A DNA stretch of 64,000 bases from Alopecurus myosuroides (GCA_028641055.1 CM054060.1:59185852-59249851); one strand, 5' to 3'; shown: positions 1-13,170, numbered from the stretch's first letter. Made by a program: numbers and translations. Notes: generated by a model not told the origin, from the sequence alone.

Positions 1-691
1 TTAGGGCTGTCACGGCAAAAGATTCCTAACGTTCACTTTTCGCACTGCCTTGCTACGTTGCTTGAGACGGCTAATAAAATGGCGTACCCTCGATCAGGAA
101 GTTGGACCGAAACAACACTTGCGTACTCGAACTATTACTATCAACTAGATGACCCGTTGCGCCCGCTTGGCGCAAATATCGAATTTATGCTATAATTTTA
201 TTACATAAGAAAAAATATTGACCATCCCTAAGTTCATTGCAATTTTGTTTTGATATCCACGTAAGTCATTATGACTTACCTGCGACTGAAATTCATTGAC
301 TGTAGAGTGACTAACTGGCAAGTTATTTTCAATCATGGACATGCACCATGATGTAACAAAGAAACATAGTATAGCATAGTTCATATAAGCTAAGTGAAAT
401 TAAAACCTTAGTGGATTTCCCGCTGCACGACTGGGCCAAGAAAAAGGCTCGGGCTTGAATTTATTTTAAATGAAAGACCTTGCAATCGTTCACTGCTCAA
501 GCAGATAACAAAAGCAAGATTGTATTTTAGCCATAAGTTTTACGTGCTTGGTATGTATGTTGTTGCCCGTGATTGAGATTTACGATTGAGACTTACGGAC
601 CTTAGAATTATTTATTCTAAGCAACTTAGAGGCATAGAAACATAGACCGAAAGTATGGTGTCTCAAAATGTGCGCAACCCAGAGTTGTTGA
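1..691. other. unassigned intergenic DNA
   Basis: I see no coding region, terminal repeat or RNA gene here. Short open frames have no recognisable protein character. The sequence is mixed AT-rich DNA, possibly remnants of old elements. Confidence 0.5.
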
Positions 692-880
692 ATCACTTTG
701 TGTTATATCTTCCGGCATATGCTGCCTCCATCGATAGTTTTCAGATGACCAGGCCGCTCGCTGCGGTTTCACGATAGTTGAGTGAATGAGTTTCTGGATC
801 ACTTTGTGTTATTTCTTCCAGCCTCCGCTGCCTCCGTCGATAGTTTTTGGATGAGCAAGGCGGCTCGCTAGGGTTTCACG
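692..880 (+). repeat. imperfect tandem duplication, 106-bp period
   Basis: Positions 692-773 and 798-880 are two copies of one roughly 82-bp sequence. Both start ATCACTTTGTGTTAT and end GGTTTCACG, with about 12-15 differences between them. The period is 106 bp including a spacer. No coding frame runs through both copies. Confidence 0.75.
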
Positions 881-1870
881 TCTTTTCTGCTTGTGCGCAT
901 TGTTATGATTCTACCATTGGCATGGCGAAATTTAGGACTGTATATGAGCCATAAGTTTTATTTTGTTTTTAGTGTTGTTATTATTTTATTAGTGTGAGCT
1001 GAAAGGTATTGAATGCTTTAGCTAAATACAACAGACTAAGCATTAAAGCACCGTCTAGGTTTTGATCATAACATTTTAAGGTCGATGATTCGATTTGTGC
1101 ACAACATTAGTGTCAGATTGGACAACGGACCACATTATAAAACCGATTATTCTTCTGAGTCCATAGATATGCGTCCAAACCGATACCATTCAGCAACAAG
1201 ACGCGGCAATACGTTTTAAGGGGCCAAAATTGAATTGATCCTGTGTTCAGGCCAAACCAAAATGCACCCCTATTAGGTTTTGTTAAAGCAAAGCCATTAA
1301 ATGTCGAACATAATTAAAGGACTTGACCAGTGTAGCCAACAAATAGCCTTTGACAAACAATAAAAGGAGACAGTTGCACCACATTTCATTAAGGAATGTA
1401 CACAAACCAATGTTTAACCTCAAAATAACAGTTGCATGTCATCACTTGCATTCAACTGTTAACAACTAATTTTACAGGATTGCCGGAACCATCTAAAACC
1501 ACATGCTCTTTCATGTGTAGCCTGTAGCCGCACGGATATCTATATATGTCGATGCTGTGAACTGTGTCTGTTGGCTAAGTACTCTACTCGTCCTCTGCAC
1601 TCTGCAGAGCATTGAGCATTCTATCTAGGAGCACTATAGCTGTTGGCTCTCCATGGAGAACGGCACGGCGCTGATGGAAAGCAGAGCAAGCCGCAGCCGA
1701 GGCGTGGCGGGGTCATGAAGAGGATGATGAAACTCAGGGCCGGGCCGGCAAATTCAGAAGGCTCGATGCTCGACGGTGGCCATATCGCTCGTCCGGAGCA
1801 TTCTGAATGAGCAGTATACGTGTAGTCCTTAGGGACAAAAGAAAAATGTAGGGTGTAGTTGCACGGTGGG
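881..1870. other. unassigned intergenic DNA
   Basis: No gene or element termini recognised. A minus-strand open frame runs from about 1992 to 1621, but it overlaps the MITE-like repeat on its right and has no recognisable domain, so I do not call it. Confidence 0.45.
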
Positions 1871-2180
1871 CGTTTTGTCACCCAGGTGCATATGTATCCT
1901 ATATTTAAAATATGTTGTAAACGGGTATTTTGAAATGTCAAAAAAATACATAAACATGTTCGCACATAGATCTTAAGATTCTTTATATTCACATAGCCGT
2001 TTCACGAAAAAGCGATATTATATATGATATATGTAAAAAAGATAAAATTTGGTGCTAAAATAAGACTTTTCACGAAATATGTTTTGTCTTTTTTATACAC
2101 GGCAAAAAATATCGATAACTTTTTTGATATTTCAAAATATGTTTTTTAATACTGGGTGCATATGCACCGGGAGCCAAAAT
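1871..2180. mobile_element. MITE-like element with inverted ends
   Basis: The left side (about 1873-1896) and the reverse complement of the right side (about 2150-2180) share the order TTTTG, CCC, then GGTGCATATG. Inside them both arms carry an ATTTTGAAAT(A/G)TCAAAAAA-type stretch, so the inverted similarity extends over roughly 100 bp per arm. There is no internal coding potential. The structure suits a small non-autonomous DNA transposon; I could not fix a target-site duplication, so superfamily and exact ends are uncertain. Confidence 0.5.
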
Positions 2181-2567
2181 GGATTTGTGGTAGTATGTGT
2201 GCTTCTCTCCATACATGTTTGTGTCAAGAGTCGTAAATTAGATCTAGCACGTGGATCATTAAACATCTACATGTTTTTTAGTTGTATAACGGGTGGCGTA
2301 CTAGTTTTCATTCCACGCATGTAATCCATTTTTTTTGACACTCAATCACTTAATGACTCTGGCTAATCTCGAGGAAGCAAAAATGCCCCACGTCGCCTCC
2401 TGAGGACAACGGGGTTGACAAACCCTACCCAACTCTGCTCCTCCTCCTCCCATCCTTCCCCGCAGCTGTCTGATGAGTCCTATATGGTGTTGGTGGCGAG
2501 GGGTCCTCCTCTCCCGCGCATTAGGGGAGCTAAGTGGAGTGGTCCTAGCTCGTTGGTCGTTGCCCGG
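2181..2567. other. left flank of the Copia insertion, probable dispersed repeat
   Basis: The GC-rich part (about 2380-2567) resembles in style the repeat that resumes at 11061 on the other side of the Copia element and probably belongs to the same pre-insertion sequence. No gene seen. Confidence 0.4.
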
Positions 2568-4221
2568 TGAAGGGTATGTTGCATAGAAAACAAAAATTTC
2601 CTACACGCGATAAACCCGAAAGGCCAAGATCTAATCTATGAGATGAAAGGCAACGGGGAGATAGAGAGTCTTGAGATAACATACCCTCGAAGACTCAAAG
2701 TGGTACGAGAAAAGATCTCGTTGTTGGCGTGGTCGTTCTCACGTCGATCCCGAGCGAGAAGAAGTGCACCGCAAACCGGCGGTGCCTCCGTAATCGGTCA
2801 CACGTTCAGCTCGATGAAGACTTCCGTTCCCTCGATCCAGCGGGTTGCAGAAGTAGAGGATCCCCCCGGAATTCCAGCAGCACGACGGCGTGGTGGTGGT
2901 GAAGAAACCCACGGTCAGGGCTTCGCCAAGCCGGAGACCATGGAATGGAGCAGCGGGTGGAAGGGAAAAGAAGTGGGCAAGTGTGTGAAGAAGAGGGAGC
3001 CCTCACCCTCCTTTTATAGGGGAGGGGGAGGCAACCCAAAGGGGGGGTGCGGCCAGCCATGGGTGCCCCCACCCCTTCCTCTCTTCATGTGAGTGGAAGC
3101 TCTACTCACACCCACTCAAAATTCCTTAATTTTCCACTTAGAAAATCCAAAGGTTTTTCTTTAATAAATAAATAAAACATTTTTATTTCTTTATTTATAT
3201 CTGTTAATTCCATTAACAAACATTTGCATGCAGCATCTCGAACCATTTGTTAATTCTATTAACAACCATTCGATGAAAAACCCCTTGAACTATTTCAATG
3301 TTCCCCGAAATAATTCCGGAGCTGGCCAAAATATTCTTCGGTATTCCGTATTCTCTCTAACGCTTCATCGAATCTTAAGTGTGTCACCCTACGGTTCGCG
3401 AATATTATAGACATGATCGAGACTCCTCTCCGATCAATAATCAACAGCGGGATCTGGAGATCCGTGATGACTCTGATATATTCAACGATGACTCTCGTGA
3501 TCGTGTGAACCTTTCAACGTCGTAACGATTTCCCTTTGTCTCGCGATATATTACTTGTCCGAGATCCGATCATCGGTATCCACTATACCTTGTTCGATCT
3601 CGTTATCCGACAAGTACTCTTTTCTCGTTCCCGTGATATAACATCCTTGTGATCATATCACTTGCTTGCAAGCGGTGTCGATGTGATATCACCGAGAGGG
3701 TCCTGAGTATATCTATCCGTCATAATGGATGGACAAAACCCATTCTCGATACATGAGCTTCAACTAACACTTTTCGAATATCTAATGCCACCTTTATAGT
3801 CACCCTTTTACGGTGTGACGTTTGATGTCATCAAAGTATTCTTTCGGTATTAGTGATTAACATGATCTCATGGTGGTCTAAGGAACAATGTTACTCCGAA
3901 TGTAAGACATAACAATAAAACTAAATGACCTGATCGTATTGTTATACTTAGTTAGGGTTTAAGTTCATCATGTCATTCTCCTAATGACATGATCCCGTTA
4001 TTAACAACATCCAATGTCTATGATCAGGAAACCTTGATCATCTGTTAATCAACGAGCTAGTTAAAAGAGAGGCTTTACTAGGAACGTCGGTTTGTTTATT
4101 AATCACACATGTATCAACGTTTCCGGTTAATACAATTCTAACATGAGAAATAAACATCTATCATAAACAAGGAATAACATAGTAAACACTTTATTATTGC
4201 CTCTCGGGCATATTCCCTTCA
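2568..4221 (-). repeat. 3' LTR of BARE/Angela-like Copia element
   Basis: This 1654-bp repeat matches 9411-11060 along its whole length with scattered point differences and small indels. It lies at the 3' end of the minus-strand element, next to the polypurine tract at 4222-4232. Open frames inside it are chance. Confidence 0.92.
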
Positions 4222-4232
4222 GTCTCCCACTT
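4222..4232 (-). other. polypurine tract of BARE/Angela-like element
   Basis: On the minus strand this reads AAGTGGGAGAC directly before the LTR start TGAAGG. It is the expected plus-strand DNA priming site and fixes the inner LTR edge. Confidence 0.8.
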
Positions 4233-4254
4233 GCACTAGGGGCAATAATCTATA

Positions 4255-7200
4255 TTATATAGTGATGAATCTAACACCCATTGAGTTCTGGTGTTGATCA
4301 TGTTTTGCCCTTGAGAGAGTTTTAGTCAACGGATCTGCCACATTTAGATCCGTATGTACTTTGCAAATCTTCACATCCCCATCTGCGACATGTTCACGGA
4401 TGGAGTGAAAACGACGCTTGATATGTTTGGAATTCTTGTGAGACCTTGGCTCCTTAGCATTGGCTATGGCACCATTGTTGTCACAATAGATAACCATTGG
4501 ATCCAACGCACTCGAAACCACGCCTAGTCCTTCATCCAAACTGCTTCCTGTGTTGCCTCCGAGGCAACAACATATTCGGCTTCTGTTGATGATCTCGCCA
4601 CCACGGATTGCTTGGAACTCCTCCAGCTTACTGCTCCTCCATTCATAACAAATACGTACCCGGGCTGAGACTTAGAGTCATCCGGATCAGTGTCGAAGCT
4701 AGCATCGACGTAACATCTTGCAACGAGCTCTTCTTCACCGCCATATACGAGAAACATATCCTTAGTTCTTCTCAAGTACTTAAAGATATTCTTGACCGCC
4801 GTCCAGTGGTCTAAACCTGGATCGGATTGGTACCTACTAGTCAAACTAATAGCGTGTGCTACATCCGGTCTTGTACATAGCATATCATACATGATAGAAC
4901 CTATGGCTGAAGCATAGGGAGTCTTATTCATCCTTTCTCTATCTTCTGCTGTAGCTGGACACTGAGTCTTACTCAACGTTTTGCCTTGCAACATAGGTAG
5001 GAACCCCTTCCTACTATCTTCCATTCTCAACTTCTTCAGAATCGTGTCAAGGTATGTACTTTGCAAAAGTCCAATTAAGTGTCTTGATCTATCCCTATAG
5101 ATTTTGATGCCTAATATATAAGCTGCTTCACCGAGGTCTTTCATCGAAAAAACTACTGTTCAAATAACCTTTTACGCTTTGCAAAAGTTCTATATCATTT
5201 CCAATCAACAATATGTCATCCACATATAGGACTAGAAATGCTACAGAGCTCCCACTCACTTTCTTGTAAATACAAGCTTCTCCGTATGTTTGGACAAATC
5301 CAAACCCTTTGATCACCTTATCAAAACGGAGGTTCCAACTTCGGGATGCTTGCTTCAGTCTAGAAATGGAACGTTGAAGTTTGCACACCTTGTCAGCATC
5401 CTTAGGATCAACAAAACCTTTGGGTTGCATCATATACAACTCTTTCTCAATGTCACCATTAAGGAACGCCGTTTTGACATCCATCTGCCAGATTTCATAA
5501 TCGAAAAATGCAGCAACTGCTAACATAATCCTAACTGACTTAAGCATCGCTACTGGTGAGAAAGTCTCATCATAGTCAACTCCTTGAATTTGTCGGAAAC
5601 CTTTTGCGACAAGTCGAGCTTTATAGACGGTCACATTACCATCAGCGTCAGTTTTCCTTTTAAATCCATTTTTTCTCAACGGCCTTGCGGTCATTGGGTA
5701 AATCCACCAAAGTCCAACCTTGATTTTCGTACATGGATCCTATTTCGGATTTCATGGCTTCAAGCCATTTGTTGGAATCTGTGCTCATCATCGCTTCCTC
5801 ATATGTCACAGGGTCATCACCTCCATCTACCATGAAGTTTAATACGGGATCTCTGTACATTTCAGGAGTTGTACGTTCCCTAGTTGACCTGCGAGGTGCG
5901 GTAGTTTCCTCTACTGGATTTTCATGATCTTGATCATTAGCTCTCTCTTCAACTGACGGGGTCGGCTCCGGAACAACTTCCGGCGCTGCGCTACTCGCCA
6001 TTCCAAGAAGAGAAGGTTCAATAACCTCGTCGAGTTCTACCTTCCTACTATTCACACCTTTCGAGAGAAACTCCTTCTCCAAAAAGGATTCATTCTTGGC
6101 AACGAAAATCTTGCCTTCGGATCTGTGATAGAAGGTGTACCCTATTGTTTCTTTAGGGTATCCTATGAAGACGCATTTTTCCACTTTGGGTTCGAGTTTA
6201 TCAGGTTGAAGCTTCTTCACATAAACATCGCATCCCCAAACTTCTAGAAATGACAGCTTAGGTTTGTTTCCAAACCATAATTCATACGGTGTCGTTTCAA
6301 CGGATTTAGATGGTGCCCTATTTAAAGTGAATGCAGCGGTCTCTAGTGCATAACCCCAAAACGATAGTGGCACATCTATAAGAGACATCATAGATGGAAC
6401 CATATCTAATAAAGTACGATTACGACGTTCGGAAACACCATTACGCTGTGGTGTTCCGGAAGGTGTGAGTTGTGAAACTATTCCACATTGTTTCATATGC
6501 ATGCCTAACTCGTAACTTAGATATTCACCTCCACGATCAAACCTTAGAAATTTAATCTTTCTGTTACGATGATTTTCAACTTCACACTGAAATTCTTTGA
6601 ACTTTTCAAACGTTTCAGATTTGTGTTTCATTAAGTAAATATACCCATATCTACTCAAATCATCTGTGAAAGTGACAAAATAACGATATCCACCGCGCGC
6701 CGATACACTCATTGGTCCACATACATCAGTATGTATGATTTCCAGTAAGTCTGTCGCCCGTTCCATGGTTCCAGAAAACGGGATTCTAGTCATCTTGCCC
6801 ATAAGGCATGGTTCACATGTTTCAAATGATTCATAATCAAGTGATTCTAAGAGTCCATCAGAATGAAGCTTATTCATGCGTTTAACACCAATATGACCTA
6901 AGCGGCAATGCCACATATAAGTAGCAATATCATATTTTAACTTAATTCTTTTGGCATTCACATTATGAATATGTGTATCAATACTATCAAGATTCAAAAG
7001 AAATAAACCATTCTTTTCAGGTGCATGACCATAAAAAATATTATTCATATAAATCGAACAACCATTGTTCTCAGACTTAAAGGAATAACCATCCCGCATT
7101 AAGAAAGATCCAGAAACGATATTCATGCTTAATGCAGGCACCAAATAACAATTATTGAGGTTTATAACTAATCCCGATGGTAGACGTAGAGGCAGCGTCC

Positions 7201-8215
7201 CGACGGCGATCACATCAACTCTTGATCCATTGCCAACGCGCATCGTCACCTCATCCTTTGCCAGTGGTCGCTTATTCTGCACCTCCTGTTTCGAGTTACA
7301 TATGTCAGCAACCGAACCAGTATCAAATACCCAGGTGCTACTGCGAGTACTAGTAAGGTACACATCAATAACAAGTATATCATATATACCTTTGTTCACT
7401 TTACCGGCCTTCTTATCTGCCAGATACTTGGGGCAATTGCGCTTCCAGTGGCCAGTACCCTTGCAATAGAAACACTCAGTCTCAGGCTTAGGGCCATGCC
7501 TGGTTTTCTTCTCAGCGGTAGCAACAGATTTGCCACCCTTCTTGAAGTTTACCCTTGGCTTGCCTTTCTTGAAACTAGTGGTCTTATTGATCATCAACAC
7601 TTGATGTTCTTTCTTGATCTCCACTTCAGTAGTTTTAAGCATCGAGAGAAGCTCAGGAAGAGACTTCTTCATGCTTTGGATCTTATAGTTCATCATGAAG
7701 TTCTTGTAACTAGGTGGCAGAGATTGGAGAACACGATGTATCCCTAGCTCAATGGGAATCGATATTCCCAAGGCTATGAGATTATCAACGTACGCAGACA
7801 TTTTGAGTACATGCTCACTAACGGAGTTGTTCTCTTCCATCATGCAGCTAAAGAACTTTTATGAAGCGTCATAACTCTCAACTGCGGCATGGGTATCGAA
7901 AATCATTTTCAATTCTCCCATTGTGGCATATGCAGTGTTGTTCTCGAAATGTTTTCGCAGCTCTGGCTCTAATCCATAGAGGATGCCGCAGTGAACTATA
8001 TTGTGGTCTTCTTGTTGAGTCAGATAAATATTTTTATCTTCATCAGAAGCATCATCAGCGGGCTGGTCACCTAGAGGTGCATCAAGCACATAGAGCTTCT
8101 TGCAAGCGGTGAGGAGAATCCTCAGGTTAAGTGCCCAGTTGGTAAAGTTGCTTCCATTGTTCTCTAATTTCTCCCTTTCCATGAACATATTGAAATTGAA
8201 GGTAGGTGGTGCCAT
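4255..8215 (-). pseudogene. Copia gag-pol polyprotein, broken
   Basis: Reading the minus strand from 8215: a gag domain begins MAPPTFNFNMFMEREK, interrupted by an in-frame TAA at 7859-7861; the same frame then continues to 5660. A CCHC knuckle (CFYCKGTGHWKRNC) is followed by an aspartic protease motif, WVFDTGS. Integrase shows an HHCC zinc site (HCRLGH then CEPC) and the catalytic D (TDVCGP), D (FDRGGEY) and E (NGVSERRN). RT follows with QMDVKTAFLNG and YVDD, then RNase H (SSTEAEY, and YCDNNGAIA with its Asp). Frameshifts occur near 5660-5690 (between integrase C-terminus and RT), near 5130-5145 (before the MKDLGEAAYILG block) and near 4525-4540 (inside RNase H). No intact polyprotein can be made. 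The motif order protease-integrase-RT-RNase H identifies Copia. Confidence 0.93.
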
Positions 8216-9397
8216 GATCTACAACATATTTGCAAAGACTATTTAGACTATGTTTATGATAAATTAAGTTCAAGTTAATTCTAAAATTATCCCATGAACT
8301 CCCACTCAAAAACAACATCCCTCTTAGTCGTCTTTAGTGATTACACGAACCAAATTCACTACACCGAAACCGATCATCATGTGAGACGGTGTAGTTGCAA
8401 AGGCGAACATCAACATGTTCATCATATCTTCCATATGACTCATGCTTTACCTTTCAGTTACGTGTTCCGAGGCCATGTCTGTACATGCTAGGCTCGCCAA
8501 GTAGAACCGTAATATTGCGTGTGTTTCAAGGCCATGTCTGTACATGCTAGGCTTGAAAACACCCGTTGTATGTGAACGTTGAGTCTATCACACCCGATCA
8601 TCACGTGGTGTCTCGAAACGACGAACTTTCTTAACGGTGCATACTTAAGGAAGAACACATTATTATCTTGATATTAAGTGAGAGGGATCATCTTATAATG
8701 CTACCGTCGCGATCTAAGCAAAATAAGATGCATAAAAAGGATAAACATCACATGCATGGATAATGTGATATGATATGGTCCTTCTTGCACTTGATCTCCA
8801 TCTTGTGCATCATGGCATGATCTCCATCATTCCACCGGCGTGGCACCAAGGTTCGTGGCACCTCCATCTTGATTGTCCATTACAACATATCACATGGATA
8901 AGATATACAGCACGCAGGCCATAAAAATAAGACAACCATATGGCTCCAGCCGGTATGTCAATAATTTACAAAAGATATCATCTCATACATAACGTTTGTA
9001 ATATTGACCATATCACATCACATGCCCTGCAAAAACAAGTTAGACGCCTCTAATTTATTTTGGCATGTTTTACATGGCTTGGGCTTATGAAGATAGAACC
9101 GTTCATACCTACGTACAAAAACCACAACGTTGATAAAATATATTTTTAACAACCCTTCGTAGATTAGATCTTAACTATAGTAGGAGAAACCGACACATGC
9201 AAGCCACTTATGCAATACAAGTTGCATGTCAGTTGTGGAACAAGTCTCATGTACGTGGACATGTAAAGTTAGTCCGGGCCGCTTCATCCCACTATGCCAC
9301 TAAGATCATAAAATACTAAAAGAGGCAAAAACATGATCATCAACGCCCACATACTCCTATGTGTTCTACCCGTACAATTCATCTACGCATAGATCCG
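8216..9397 (-). other. untranslated leader of the Copia element
   Basis: This is the region between the primer-binding site and gag. It has no coding potential. It contains a 24-bp direct repeat (8471-8494 and 8530-8553, core CATGTCTGTACATGCTAGG) with a 59-bp period. Leaders of this group carry dimerisation and packaging signals; whether this repeat takes part is unknown. Confidence 0.7.
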
Positions 9398-9409
9398 GCT
9401 CTGATACCA
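9398..9409 (-). other. primer-binding site, initiator tRNA-Met
   Basis: The minus strand reads TGGTATCAGAGC, complementary to the 3' end of plant initiator tRNA-Met. One base separates it from the LTR at 9411. It establishes 9411-11060 as the 5' LTR and the minus-strand orientation. Confidence 0.92.
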
Positions 9410-9410
9410 C

Positions 9411-11060
9411 TGAAAGGTACGTTGCATAGAAAACAAAAATTTCCTACACACGATAAACCAGAAAGGCCAAGATCTAATCTATGAGATGAAAGACAACGGG
9501 GAGATAGAGAGTCTTGAGATAACATACCCTCGAAGACTCAAAGTGGTACGAGAAAAGATCTCGTTGTTGGCGTAGTCGTTCTCACGCCGATCCTGAGCGA
9601 GAAGAAGTGCACCGCAAACCGGCGGTGCCTCCGTAATCGGTCACACGTTCAGCTCGATGAAGACTTCCGCTCCCTCGATCCAGCGGGTTGCGGAAGTAGA
9701 GGGCCCCCCCAGAATTCCAGCAGCACGACGGCGTGGTGGTGGTGAAGAATCCCACGGTCAGGGTTTCGCCAAGCCGGAGACCATGGAATGGAGCAGCGGG
9801 TGGAAGGGAAAAGAAGTGGGCAAGTGTGTGAAGAAGAGGGAGCCCTCACCCTCCTTTTATAGGGGAGGGAGAGGCAGCCCAAAGGGGGGTGCGGCCAGCC
9901 ATGGGTGCCCCCACCCCTTTCTCTCTTCATGTGAGTGGAAGCTCCACTCACACCCACTCAAAATTCCTTAATTTCCCACTTAGAAAATCCAAAGGTTTTT
10001 CTTTAATAAATAAATAAAACATTTTTATTTCTTTATTTATATTTGTTAATTCCATTAACAAACATTTGCATGCAGCACCTCGAACCATTTGTTAATTCTA
10101 TTAACAACCATTCGATGAAAAACCCCTTGAACTATTTCAATTTTCCCCGAAACAATTCCGGAGCTGCCCAAAATATTCTTCGGTATTCCGTATCCTCTCT
10201 AACGCTTCATCGAACCTTAAGTGTGTCACCCTACGGTTCTCGAATATTATAGACATGATCGAGACTCCTCTCCGATCAATAATCAACAACGGGGTCTGGA
10301 GATCCGTGATGACTCCTATATATTCAACGATGACTCTCGTGATCGTGTGAACCTTTCAACTTCGTGACGATTTCCCTTTGTCTCGCGATATATTACTTGT
10401 CCGAGATCCGATCATCGGTATCCACTATACCTTGTTCGATCTCGTTATCCGACAAGTACTCTTTTCTCGTTCCCGTGATATAACATCCTTGTGATCATAT
10501 CACTTGCTTGCAAGCGGTGTCGATGTGATATCACCGAGAGGGTCCTGAGTATATCTATCCGTCATAATGGATGGACAAAACCCACTCTCGATACATGAGT
10601 TTCAACTAACACTTTCCGAATATCTAATGCCACCTTTATAGTCACCCTTTTACGGTGTGACGTTTGATGTCATCAAAGTATTCTTTCGGTATTAGTGATT
10701 AACATGATCTCATGGTCTAAGGAACAATGTTACTCCGAATGTAAGACATAACAATAAAACTAAATGACTTGATCGTATTGTTATACTTAGTTAGGGTTTA
10801 AGTTCATCATGTCATTCTCCTAATGACATGATCCCGTTATTAACAACATCCAATGTCTATGATCAGGAAACCTTAATCATCTGTTAATCAACGAGCTAGT
10901 TAAAAGAGAGGCTTTACTAGGAACGTCGGTTTGTTTATTAATCACACATGTATCAACGTTTCCGGTTAATACAATTCTAGCATGAGAAATAAACATCTAT
11001 CATAAACAAGGAATAATATAATAAACACTTTATTATTGCCTCTCGGGCATATTCCCTTCA
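9411..11060 (-). repeat. 5' LTR of BARE/Angela-like Copia element
   Basis: This 1650-bp copy pairs with 2568-4221. It would hold the element promoter; I did not identify a convincing TATA box. The LTR pair differs by scattered substitutions and a few short indels, such as one near 10710, so the insertion is not brand new. Confidence 0.92.
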
Positions 11061-12109
11061 GTCGGTGCGGTCCCGGTGGGCCTAGTGAGCGGTGGTGATG
11101 GCGGGCGCATCGCAGGCAAGGCACCGTGGCCCCGTGATCCAGCGACACTGGCTAGATCTGGGCCGCTAAGACCTAGGTATGTGCCACCTGCTGGGCTCAG
11201 TCATATCCTTCGAAGCGTGCGGGGTTGCGTGTAAACGGTCCTTAGGCGTTGCGTCTGGCGTGCTCGTCGCCCTTGTTACCACACCCTCCCCTCTTGTGGT
11301 AACTTTCTACTTGGATCTGGGTAAGGACGGCTCATATCTGGTGTGACCATCCAGCCGGTGTATCATCGGTGCGAGAGCTACGATGGCGTGGCGGCTGCCC
11401 AGGATGATGGATTGTGCGGCCAACACTCAGGCAAGCGTCGTTGCGGTGGTGGTTGTTCTCTCTTAATCTATGAGGATAGCGAGGATCGGTGGCGAGGGAT
11501 CCTAGTGTTGGCGGTGCTTCGGCATTGGACGCTCCCAGATCATGTCCTCAATATCTGTTTTGGTGAGAGTGGTGGGACCATGGTATCGTGTTGTTGCGGG
11601 GGTGAATTTGGGTGGTAGCCGAGCGCTTCGGTGCCAGCGGCAGCGATGCATGGGGTGTCTTGACCTTCTTAGGGGTATCGTCGTGGTCATCCCGTTCCAG
11701 GTGTCCCGGTGGAAATCCTCAACCATTATCGGTATCGGAGACATCGATGCCATGCGTCATCTACCTCTTGGGGGTTTCATCATGGAGGACGCTATGCGTC
11801 GTCTACCTATTGGGGGCTTCATCGTGGAGCCCCGATACATATCGTTCACATTACATTATCATTGTCTTGCAAGTTCGGAACCTTTTTTTAATCCCCTTCA
11901 GCTCGGGTGTGGGTCAGTCTTGTTGGCCTCCTATTTTCTACACATCACTAGCAGGAAAGTTCTTAAAGATGGTTGCATACCGGGTGTTGCTAGTGGCCTG
12001 GACTAAGGAGTTGCTAGTGGCCTAGACATGTATGCCCATGTCGCTGGTAAGTGGGACCGGAGGGCCTACCAAGATAAAAATTACTATTGGCATGGCGTAA
12101 TATTCCCAT
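11061..12109. repeat. unclassified GC-rich dispersed repeat, copy 1
   Basis: From about 11100 to 11920 this is collinear with 49430-50160. Shared blocks include GGCCTAGT/CTAGGTAT, GAGGAT(A)AAGAGGATC-like, GGGATCCTAG, a GATGCATTGGGG-like block, CTATGCGTCGTC versus CTATGCGGCGTC, ATCGTGGAGCCC, and GAACCTTT followed by CCCCTTC. The copies are well diverged. Overlapping open frames in several registers have no domain and are not conserved as proteins between copies. It may be a terminal part of a DNA transposon or an old LTR. Confidence 0.6.
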
Positions 12110-12174
12110 GCCACTGGTATATGCAATGTTAGTGGCGTGGCCACTACCCCAACGCCACTGGTATATGCAATGTT
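12110..12174 (+). repeat. short direct repeat, 21-bp units
   Basis: A 21-bp sequence (core CCACTGGTATATGCAATG) occurs at 12110-12130 and exactly at 12154-12174. Partly inverted GTGGC/GCCAC words lie between and around the copies. Such subterminal repeats are common in grass DNA transposons, so this may mark one end of an element. Confidence 0.6.
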
Positions 12175-13170
12175 CTATCAAATCCGTTTCTTAATAAATT
12201 GATCATTTTTTATGATGTAACTCTATATGTTCAAGAAGACAAATACATACAGGAAATCTATCTGATTTTTTTTCAAAACGATTTAGAAAATTCAGTTGTG
12301 CACTTGATAATGTATCCCCTGCTTCTCTTGTCTATCTATTTCACATGAAATCATGTCATGCTCTGAATTAGAGACAGAGAACTCAAACTACAACATTGAA
12401 GTTCGATAATCGTCACCCTCCTTCAAAAGAAAAAGGAGCACCATCGATATCAATGACTCTAATCTCTGTTTTCCCTATAGAGCTCAATCTTGCTTCACAA
12501 GAAGCACCTTAGGATATCATTCCTCAAAATGATTCCACGACATAATACTTGACACTCCAATAACCCCTTGTCTCGGGCACCTCATATTGAGTGTGATCAT
12601 TATCAACCTGAGGATATTGGATCAACCTCATAAAGTCACTAGTATCTCAAAATTTCTCCCTCCCTTAAGGAGAAGATTGGACGATCACTTAATGATCTCA
12701 GCGAAAAACTTAAATACACGAGTCATTCACTTAACATAATGCATCATGCTATTTTAGAGATCATGGGATCCCTATCTTCGCTACCGTACCAATAAAAAAA
12801 ATCTTCTTCAAACTTTTTGTGCAATCAATGAAAAAGGGGGAGAAGCACGAAGGAATAAGATAGTGTGGACCAGTAGTAGCATAGGTTCTACAAGACCTAT
12901 GTTTATTATTTTTCTCGTAATGGCTTGTAAAACTCCTATATGATCTGATGTATGATGTACTATTATGTGACATGCAGCATGTGTTATGTTCTTTGGTTCT
13001 ACAGTAACATCTTTGTACTAACACACTTAGTTTTCATGCTACATCACAGATCTTTGTATGCATTGTTTTGTTGTCTTCATGCATATCTTCATGATCATAA
13101 TGCATCCCTTGGATTATGTGACTCGGGTGGAGATTCACACATTCTTAAAGATATGTGCAGACCACAATAA
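12175..13170. other. unassigned AT-rich DNA
   Basis: No coding region, LTR edges or terminal inverted repeats recognised. Confidence 0.45.

Larger units (their letters stand above)
2568..11060 (-). mobile_element. complete Copia LTR retrotransposon, BARE/Angela-like
   Basis: Two LTRs (2568-4221 and 9411-11060) bound an internal region holding gag, protease, integrase, RT and RNase H in Copia order on the minus strand. Both LTRs start TG and end CA. A primer-binding site complementary to initiator tRNA-Met lies next to the right LTR, and a purine-rich tract lies next to the left. In element orientation the LTR start, TGAAGGGAATATGCCC, resembles the Triticeae BARE/WIS/Angela group. The flanking 5-mers are CCCGG (2563-2567) and GTCGG (11061-11065), so the expected 5-bp TSD is not perfect. 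Several frameshifts and a stop make it non-autonomous. Confidence 0.92.

Noticed and set aside
11343..12025. Overlapping plus-strand frames in the dispersed repeat
   Set aside because: Three registers are open at once and none is preserved in the second copy at 49.4-50.2 kb.
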